The notes below the pieces were generated by a model. The model saw nothing but the letters and a program-made list of their open reading frames with translations, was not told the origin of the DNA and did not search any database. Of a stretch of 10,529 bases of DNA, positions 7,351 to 10,529 are shown piece after piece. How positions within the stretch are numbered: the first letter of the stretch is position 1; each line of letters begins with the position of its first letter. The position numbers and the translations under genes are program-made. The stretch comes from Candidatus Iainarchaeum sp. (GTDB taxonomy: Archaea; Iainarchaeota; Iainarchaeia; Iainarchaeales; GCA-2688035): positions 1 through 10,529 of the forward strand of contig JAPLVT010000023.1 of the NCBI GenBank assembly GCA_026396975.1, in the 5' to 3' direction.

Positions 7351-7794
7351 TCAACGCAGCAGCCTGCCTGCTTCCACCGCGGCTTTCTCCGCGGGGTAAC
7401 CTGCGGGCACAGCGATTATTTTTATTTTCCCGATTTTCCCAATTTTCTGCAGCAGCTGCAACTCGAACTGCAGGTCAAGGTCGTGCAGCGAAGCAGGATT
7501 TTTTGTTTTCTCCAGGGCTCCCAGCTCAACCAATTCGACTTTTTCGATTCCTTTTGCGGCGTCCATTACAAAAATTTCCCTTCCTTTTGCTCCCTGTAGC
7601 TCTTCCGGGTCATCGGTTTCAACGAAGCTAATTTTCGGAAATTTTTTTCTCAAAGCAGCGGCTGCTTTCAGCGCCGCGCTGTCCTCCTCAACCAGACTGT
7701 TCCCGAAAACAAAAACAACCTTGTTTTTTCCGCAAGGGGTTTTTCCGCTCGCTTTCCTTTTTCCCGAATTTTTTTCATTTTGTTTTTTTTGCAT
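7351..7794 (-). CDS. Hydrogenase maturation protease, HycI/HybD (M52) family
   Basis: Such endopeptidases bind the nickel-loaded large subunit and cut off its C-terminal tail, the last step of [NiFe] hydrogenase assembly. From ATG 7794 the protein has 147 residues. The core runs VVFVFGNSLVEED (residues 26-38), FVMDAAKG (75-82) and SLHDLDL (102-108). Aligning to HybD/HycI by eye, D38, D78 and H104 fall at the three metal-ligand positions. It is distant from bacterial members but similar in layout to small archaeal ones. The first 25 residues are an odd Lys/Gly/Ser-rich stretch (MQKKQNEKNSGKRKASGK...) absent from most family members; no in-frame start codon lies closer to the core. GTG 7803 and GTG 7800 are alternative starts. 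It converges on hydA with 10 bases between stops and diverges from the transporter gene. Confidence 0.8.
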   Translation of the reverse strand: MQKKQNEKNSGKRKASGKTPCGKNKVVFVFGNSLVEEDSAALKAAAALRKKFPKISFVETDDPEELQGAKGREIFVMDAAKGIEKVELVELGALEKTKNPASLHDLDLQFELQLLQKIGKIGKIKIIAVPAGYPAEKAAVEAGRLLR

Positions 7795-7810
7795 TAGCAC
7801 CACAATTAGC

Positions 7811-7826
7811 TTTTTAATCCTTTAAC
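7811..7826. promoter_or_regulatory. Shared divergent promoter region (protease on minus, transporter on plus)
   Basis: The spacer between ATG 7794 (minus) and ATG 7844 (plus) is 49 bases, with one AT-rich block, TTTTTAATCCTTTAAC. On the plus strand TTTTAATC is about 25-28 bases before ATG 7844; on the minus strand GTTAAAGG and ATTAAAAA are 20-29 bases before ATG 7794. Both genes would have almost leaderless transcripts. TAATCCTTTAA (7815-7825) recurs upstream of hypC. Confidence 0.4.
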
Positions 7827-7843
7827 ACGAAATCATTCTTGCC

Positions 7844-8758
7844 ATGAACCAAAGAAAAGGTTTACTGCTTGTGCTGCTCACAGCTGTTGTCAGCGGCGCC
7901 AGCGTTTTCGTGAACAGTTTCGCGGTAAAGGAAAGCAACCCTGCGGTTTTCACTTTCCTAAAAAGCGCTGTTGTGGCCGTGCTATTGCTTTCGGCAATAC
8001 TGCTTTTCAAGGATTTCAAGTCACTTAGGTCTCTTTCAAAAAAGCGCTGGGCGCAGCTTGCGGCAATCGGCCTTATCGGCGGCAGCATTCCGTTCCTATT
8101 GTTCTTCTATGCCCTGCAGATGACAAGCGCTGTCAACGCGGGCTTTTTGCACAAGACATTGTTCATCTGGTCGGCGCTGCTCGCGGCTTTTTTCCTGCGC
8201 GAAAAAATCAGCAAGAGCTATGCAGTCGCCGCGCTGCTGCTTCTCGCGGGCAACTTTTTGTTCTTCAACATTTCTTCCTTCGGATTGCCGGAAGCGCTTG
8301 TTCTTGCAGCAACCATCCTCTGGGCGGCTGAAAACACGCTCAGCAAGCACGTTCTGCGCGGCCTCAGCGGAAGCGCAGTGGCTTTCGGCAGGATGTTTTT
8401 CGGCGCGCTTTTCGTGCTGGCGTTCCTTGCGCTGACAGGCCAGGCAACAGAAATCCTTTCGATAACAACAGTGCAGCTCCAGTGGGCTCTAGTCTCATCA
8501 GCTTTCCTTTTTGCCTATGTCTTCACATGGTACAGTGGGCTGCGCGAACTGCCGTTGCACAAGGCAGCGGCAGTCCTTTTGCTCGCACAGCCTCTCACAG
8601 TATTCCTTTCCTTTGCCTTTTCGGGAAAGCCCTTTGGAATTGCCCAGGCCGGCGGCTTCCTGCTCATAGCAGCGGGAGTGTTCATCGCGGTTGCCTGGGG
8701 ATACTTTTTGCAGGCGACCGGAAACAAGGCGCCTTTTATTTCAGCAAGAAGGAACTGA
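7844..8758 (+). CDS. EamA/DMT-superfamily membrane transporter
   Basis: The 304-residue protein is a ten-helix drug/metabolite-type permease with two EamA repeats. Hydrophobic segments are clear: residues about 6-27, 34-55, 68-91, 96-116, 121-140, 144-163, 176-197, 209-227, 240-256 and 262-286, each separated by short Lys/Arg-bearing loops. EamA features seen include LLVLLTAVVSGASVFVNS at the start, the AGFLHKTLFIWSALLAAFFLREKIS stretch closing repeat 1, and HKAAAVLLLAQPLTVFLSFAFSGKP closing repeat 2. Substrates in this superfamily range over amino acids, nucleotide sugars and other metabolites, and nothing here fixes the substrate. It lies among hydrogenase maturation genes, but I see no reason to tie it to metal uptake. 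ATG 7844 is the first start in the frame and lies at a suitable distance from the TATA-like block. Confidence 0.88.
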   Translation: MNQRKGLLLVLLTAVVSGASVFVNSFAVKESNPAVFTFLKSAVVAVLLLSAILLFKDFKSLRSLSKKRWAQLAAIGLIGGSIPFLLFFYALQMTSAVNAGFLHKTLFIWSALLAAFFLREKISKSYAVAALLLLAGNFLFFNISSFGLPEALVLAATILWAAENTLSKHVLRGLSGSAVAFGRMFFGALFVLAFLALTGQATEILSITTVQLQWALVSSAFLFAYVFTWYSGLRELPLHKAAAVLLLAQPLTVFLSFAFSGKPFGIAQAGGFLLIAAGVFIAVAWGYFLQATGNKAPFISARRN

Positions 8759-8781
8759 TGCATTTAACATAATTGCATCAG
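8755..8781. repeat. 27-base hyphenated palindrome upstream of the DUF6390-like gene
   Basis: CTGATGCA (8755-8762) and TGCATCAG (8774-8781) are perfect inverted arms; inside them TTA (8764-8766) pairs with TAA (8770-8772), leaving ACA at the centre and one T-T mismatch. That is 11 of 12 arm positions. It covers the stop codon of the transporter and has an AT-rich TATA-like core (TTTAACATAA). No T-tract follows, so an operator for a dimeric regulator is more likely than a terminator. Function is inferred. Confidence 0.6.
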
Positions 8782-8847
8782 CCGAGGAAGCCGCAAGGGC
8801 ATCCTGCCTGGAAAGAAAACTCCGCAAGAGGGCGCAATTCCATTTTT

Positions 8848-9582
8848 ATGAGCCAAGAAACAGAAGCATTGCAGCGGGCAAGCAAGTACTCGCTTATTCC
8901 GAACAAGCTCGGCTACTGCGGCCCGCCTGAAAGCTGGCCGAAACTAATGGGCTTCATTGCCAAACCGCGCCCGGAGCAGGCGCCAGAAATAGAGCGCACG
9001 CTGCAGCGCTTCTACGCGCTCTACCCTTACTTAGAGTTGATTGCAAAAGCAAACGATGCGCAGCCATTCGATGCGGGCGTAATAGAAGCGTACTGGCTCG
9101 GCAACAAACTTTTGCGCAGCGTGCAATACAGCGAAATGCAAAAAACAATCCTTTCATTCCAACTGCACGGGCTGCCGCGCGAAATAGCGGAACGAAAGGC
9201 CGCAGCGCTTCCGGACTGCCTGCTTCCGCACCACAGCTTCCACGTGCTTTACGTGAACTTCATCACAAAAAAAGTGCAGCCGATTGTAGAGAACCTCAGC
9301 AACTGCCTTGTCCAATGGGCTGAGGTAAAAGAAGAAACCAAGGCGGGCATTAAAGTGAAGGGCGTCGAGCTTTTTTTGGAAGGCAGTTCTCTTAAGCTGC
9401 GCGAGAAAGCAAAAACACTGCAAAACCCCTACTGCCTCGCGCTTTCCGCTGGCGACATTGTTTCAGTGCACTGGGGGAACGCGGTTGAAAAATTATCCAG
9501 CACTAGTTTAAACTGCTTGAAAAAACAAACCATTGGCAACCTCGCGATACTCGAAGCGGCTGGCTTTAACGGAAAAAAATAG
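8848..9582 (+). CDS. Uncharacterised hydrogenase-associated protein, DUF6390-like
   Basis: The 244-residue soluble protein has no signal peptide or membrane segment. From memory, it matches the pattern of the DUF6390 family, which I recall from actinobacterial hydrogenase gene clusters: ASKYSLIPNKLGYCGP (residues 11-26), LYPYLELIAKAN (58-69), VIEAYWLGN (78-86), LPHHSFHVLYVNF (126-138), LSNCLVQWAEV (150-160) and GDIVSVHWG (202-210). No catalytic role is known to me. The histidine cluster H128, H129, H132 with H208 and C24 could bind a metal; that is speculation. It lies between the maturation protease and hypC, which fits a role in hydrogenase assembly or regulation. ATG 8848 starts where the conserved region begins; a TTG at 8773 would add 25 residues that overlap the palindrome. 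There is no clear ribosome binding site. A minus-strand terminator overlaps its last codons. Confidence 0.7.
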   Translation: MSQETEALQRASKYSLIPNKLGYCGPPESWPKLMGFIAKPRPEQAPEIERTLQRFYALYPYLELIAKANDAQPFDAGVIEAYWLGNKLLRSVQYSEMQKTILSFQLHGLPREIAERKAAALPDCLLPHHSFHVLYVNFITKKVQPIVENLSNCLVQWAEVKEETKAGIKVKGVELFLEGSSLKLREKAKTLQNPYCLALSAGDIVSVHWGNAVEKLSSTSLNCLKKQTIGNLAILEAAGFNGKK

Positions 9583-9598
9583 CTTTGCCGTGCAAAGC
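9573..9598 (-). terminator. Hairpin terminator for the hypC transcript
   Basis: Read on the minus strand, GCTTTGC (9598-9592) pairs perfectly with GCAAAGC (9588-9582) around a three-base loop and is followed by A then T7 (9579-9573). It overlaps the TAG stop of the converging DUF6390-like gene, about 170 bases after the hypC stop. Confidence 0.65.
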
Positions 9599-9770
9599 CC
9601 ACGCTTCAAAGCCTATTATGCTGCCCTTTCCTTCTCCCGCAAGCCCTTTCTTTTTTTGAGGAATCTGCGGCTGAACCCCTTTTTCCACTTTCCGCGCCTG
9701 CGGGATTTTTCCTACGGGCGGCACTGGGTTTGCCCTATTAGGGGCCCTATTCGGGATTATTCTTCTTATC
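9599..9770. other. Non-coding 3' spacer between converging genes
   Basis: Apart from the plus-strand hairpin noted separately, this spacer holds an imperfect 12-base tandem repeat, CCCTATTAGGGG then CCCTATTCGGGA (9733-9756), each copy able to form a tiny stem. I found no tRNA-like cloverleaf and no convincing small gene on either strand. Confidence 0.5.
9690..9710 (+). terminator. Possible terminator for the DUF6390-like gene
   Basis: TTCCGC (9690-9695) pairs with GCGGGA (9700-9705, one T-G wobble) around GCCT, then T5 (9706-9710). It lies 108 bases after the stop at 9582. The stem is short, so support is moderate. Confidence 0.45.
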
Positions 9771-9983
9771 CTAATCCAATTCCTCCAATGCCTTCCACGC
9801 TTCCTTCGCGTCCTTCTCGCTGATTCTCTCAACAATAAACCCCTGCTGCAGCAGAACGAACTCGCCTTTCTTCGCGTTAATAATATTGTTGAGAACAACG
9901 CGCCTGCCGTAAGGCTGTTCAATCATGGCTTTGTTGCCGCCCTCTTGCAGTTCAAGCACTTTCGCCGGAATCGCGAGGCACAT
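9771..9983 (-). CDS. hypC: Hydrogenase maturation chaperone HypC/HupF family
   Basis: HypC works with HypD to assemble the Fe(CN)2CO unit and carries it to the large subunit, here presumably HydA. The 70-residue protein starts MCLAIPAKV, with the essential Cys2 that binds iron and the large subunit, and ends with GEFVLLQQGFIVERISEKDAKEAWKALEEL, the usual small beta-barrel plus C-terminal helix. In most HypC proteins the segment reads V-H-x-G-F-A with a conserved His (His51 in E. coli); here Gln46 stands at that position (codon 9846-9848). ATG 9983 is fixed by the MC start. The other hyp genes are not in the window. Upstream on the minus strand, TTAATAAA (10015-10008) is about 28 bases before the ATG and could be the TATA box. 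Confidence 0.93.
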   Translation of the reverse strand: MCLAIPAKVLELQEGGNKAMIEQPYGRRVVLNNIINAKKGEFVLLQQGFIVERISEKDAKEAWKALEELD

Positions 9984-9991
9984 AAAAAAAC

Positions 9992-10015
9992 TAATCCTTT
10001 AAAACCCTTTATTAA
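9992..10015 (-). promoter_or_regulatory. Probable hypC promoter region
   Basis: On the minus strand TTAATAAA (10015-10008) is centred about 28 bases before ATG 9983, with purine-rich AAAGGG after it and TTAAAGGATTA (10002-9992) nearer the gene. The latter 11-mer is identical to one upstream of the maturation protease. Pattern-based prediction. Confidence 0.4.
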
Positions 10016-10017
10016 CC

Positions 10018-10026
10018 TATATTTTA
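10018..10026 (+). promoter_or_regulatory. TATA box of the ferredoxin-tautomerase-flavoprotein operon
   Basis: TATATTTTA is a good archaeal TATA match. A start site about 25 bases downstream (near 10047) leaves a leader of about 14 bases before TTG 10061, long enough to hold the GTGAT ribosome site at 10051-10055. Confidence 0.6.
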
Positions 10027-10050
10027 GAAAGCGCATTTTTGTCCAAAAAA

Positions 10051-10055
10051 GTGAT
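10051..10055 (+). promoter_or_regulatory. Ribosome binding site supporting the TTG start of the ferredoxin
   Basis: GTGAT is complementary to the ATCAC of the archaeal 16S 3' tail and lies five bases before TTG 10061. An in-frame TGA at 10052-10054 excludes any start further upstream. Confidence 0.6.
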
Positions 10056-10060
10056 TCTGT

Positions 10061-10246
10061 TTGCCCGCGAAGAACGACCCCCAAAAATGCCTTTACTGCG
10101 CGGGCTGCCTTATTGTGTGCCCTGTGGCGGCGATAGAGCTTGCGGAAACGCGCATAATAATCGACGAGGCAAAATGCATTGAGTGCGGCGCCTGCGTGCG
10201 CGTCTGCCCGGTGGGCGCAATGTCAATCGCAAAGAAGGTGTCCTAA
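10061..10246 (+). CDS. 2[4Fe-4S] ferredoxin
   Basis: This 61-residue electron carrier has two complete cluster motifs, C10-x2-C13-x2-C16-x3-C20-P and C39-x2-C42-x2-C45-x3-C49-P, in the clostridial/archaeal ferredoxin layout. The start is the rare TTG at 10061: an in-frame stop (10052-10054) lies just upstream, no other start codon precedes the first cysteine, and GTGAT sits at proper spacing. It leads an operon with a tautomerase-like gene and an FAD flavoprotein. In Methanosarcina acetivorans a ferredoxin encoded beside geranylgeranyl reductase is the electron donor for lipid saturation, so this one may likewise feed the downstream flavoprotein; it could also serve the hydrogenase. The TAA stop touches the next start codon. 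Confidence 0.9.
   Translation: MPAKNDPQKCLYCAGCLIVCPVAAIELAETRIIIDEAKCIECGACVRVCPVGAMSIAKKVS
10237..10240 (+). promoter_or_regulatory. Ribosome binding site in front of the ATT start
   Basis: GGTG within GAAGGTGTCC (near the end of the ferredoxin gene) matches the GGTG of the archaeal consensus and lies six bases before ATT 10247. This spacing supports initiation at ATT and not at the first in-frame ATG (10268). Confidence 0.55.
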
Positions 10247-10444
10247 ATTCCGCTGGTAAAAATAGACATGCTTGAAGGGAGAAGCGCCGCGCAAAAAGAA
10301 AAAATAATCGAGTCTGTTTTCAAGGCGTTTGAGGAAAACGGCATATCCCGGGAGTGGGTCACAATAGTGATTTCGGATTTGCCGCAGGAAAACTGGGCGA
10401 TAAGCGGCGAAATGCTTTCGGAAAAACTAAAAAAGGAAAAATGA
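10247..10444 (+). CDS. 4-oxalocrotonate tautomerase-like protein with apparent ATT start
   Basis: The family makes small 60-70 residue proteins whose N-terminal proline, exposed after Met removal, is the catalytic base in keto-enol tautomerisation. Reading from ATT 10247 gives 65 residues: (M)PLVKIDMLEGRSAAQKEKIIESVFKAF, then EWVTIVISDLPQENWAISGEMLSEKL. This is the full family pattern: Pro after the start, beta strand, MLEGRS turn, helix, second strand, and the DLPxENW segment. No ATG, GTG or TTG lies at the right place; the first ATG (10268) would remove the catalytic proline and the first strand. GGTG six bases upstream supports ATT. The frame follows the ferredoxin TAA with no gap. The physiological substrate is unknown; an isomerase role in the neighbouring flavoprotein pathway is only a guess. 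A point error changing ATG to ATT is the main alternative. Confidence 0.85.
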   Translation: MPLVKIDMLEGRSAAQKEKIIESVFKAFEENGISREWVTIVISDLPQENWAISGEMLSEKLKKEK

Positions 10445-10460
10445 AGCGGGATTGTTGCGA

Positions 10461-10529
10461 ATGGAAGAATTCGACGTTATCATTGTGGGCGCGGGCCCAG
10501 CGGGCCTTCGCGCGGCGATAAAGCTTGCT
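10461..10529 (+). CDS. FAD-dependent oxidoreductase, N-terminal fragment (3' end outside window)
   Basis: Only 23 residues are visible: MEEFDVIIVGAGPAGLRAAIKLA. The strand plus GxGxxG (GAGPAG) plus helix is the dinucleotide-binding fold for FAD. Families starting like this include archaeal geranylgeranyl reductase (digeranylgeranylglycerophospholipid reductase), thioredoxin reductase and other flavoproteins. The upstream ferredoxin gene favours geranylgeranyl reductase, which takes electrons from ferredoxin in Methanosarcina, but the fragment cannot decide. It begins 16 bases after the tautomerase stop, in the same direction; no clear ribosome site is seen, so translation may be coupled. Confidence 0.75.
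   Translation, partial: MEEFDVIIVGAGPAGLRAAIKLA

Noticed and set aside
7377..7394. CCGCGG-N6-CCGCGG inverted repeat as a terminator for hydA
   Set aside because: It is in protease coding sequence (PAEKAAVEAG) and no T-tract directly follows; a T-rich stretch at 7416-7427 might terminate hydA but is too weak to call.
9599..9770. Possible tRNA or small RNA in the hypC 3' spacer (GGTTCA-like piece on the minus strand)
   Set aside because: No acceptor stem or anticodon arm can be built around it.
9566..9922. Minus-strand open frame of 118 codons overlapping hypC
   Set aside because: It is Arg-rich, shifted against hypC, and HypC in the other frame has family motifs.
10441..10460. ATG 10441 overlapping the tautomerase TGA as the flavoprotein start
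   Set aside because: Its frame does not lead into the GAGPAG flavin motif; ATG 10461 does.
1..10529. CRISPR array, insertion sequence or prophage
   Set aside because: No spaced direct repeats, transposase, integrase or terminal inverted repeats were seen.

Overview
The window looks like a stretch of archaeal genome, most likely from a small-genome DPANN-type lineage such as Diapherotrites. That placement is inference from gene content and is not proven. The archaeal signs are an archaeal-type phosphoglycerate kinase, a HydBGDA-type soluble [NiFe] hydrogenase in the gene order known from Thermococcales, TATA-like boxes about 25 bases before starts, and GGTGA/GGAGG-type ribosome binding sites. 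Gene density is very high, with spacers mostly under 120 bases and several gene overlaps or abutments. The GAPDH is of the bacterial/eukaryotic type, which suggests old gene exchange or an inherited DPANN peculiarity.

Layout from left to right: the 3' two thirds of a phosphomannomutase/phosphoglucomutase (1-909, open at the left edge); bacterial-type GAPDH (1026-2027), followed by a hairpin/T-tract terminator; archaeal-type phosphoglycerate kinase (2133-3329), followed by a second clear hairpin terminator whose T-tract runs into the next TATA box; then a tight four-gene operon hydB-hydG-hydD-hydA (3393-7340) for a cytoplasmic group 3b NAD(P)-linked [NiFe] hydrogenase (sulfhydrogenase). Converging on hydA from the minus strand is a HycI/M52-like hydrogenase maturation protease (7351-7794). 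An EamA/DMT membrane transporter (7844-8758) diverges from the protease. A 27-base hyphenated palindrome overlaps the transporter stop and precedes a protein (8848-9582) that resembles an uncharacterised, hydrogenase-associated family (DUF6390-like, recalled from memory). A minus-strand hypC chaperone gene (9771-9983) converges on that gene. Diverging from hypC is a small operon: a 2[4Fe-4S] ferredoxin (10061-10246, TTG start), a 4-oxalocrotonate-tautomerase-like protein whose start is apparently ATT (10247-10444), and the first 23 codons of a Rossmann-fold FAD flavoprotein (10461 to the right edge).

How the genes fit together (inference): sugar-phosphate interconversion and the GAPDH/PGK steps of lower glycolysis make reduced nucleotide and ATP. 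The hydrogenase can reoxidise NAD(P)H by making H2, or run the other way. HydG binds FAD and NAD(P)H, HydB and HydD carry electrons through Fe-S clusters, and HydA holds the Ni-Fe site. HypC helps build the Fe(CN)2CO centre, and the protease trims the HydA tail after nickel is in place. The DUF6390-like gene sits among the maturation genes and is the best candidate here for an undescribed hydrogenase-linked function. No tRNA, rRNA, CRISPR array or insertion sequence was seen.
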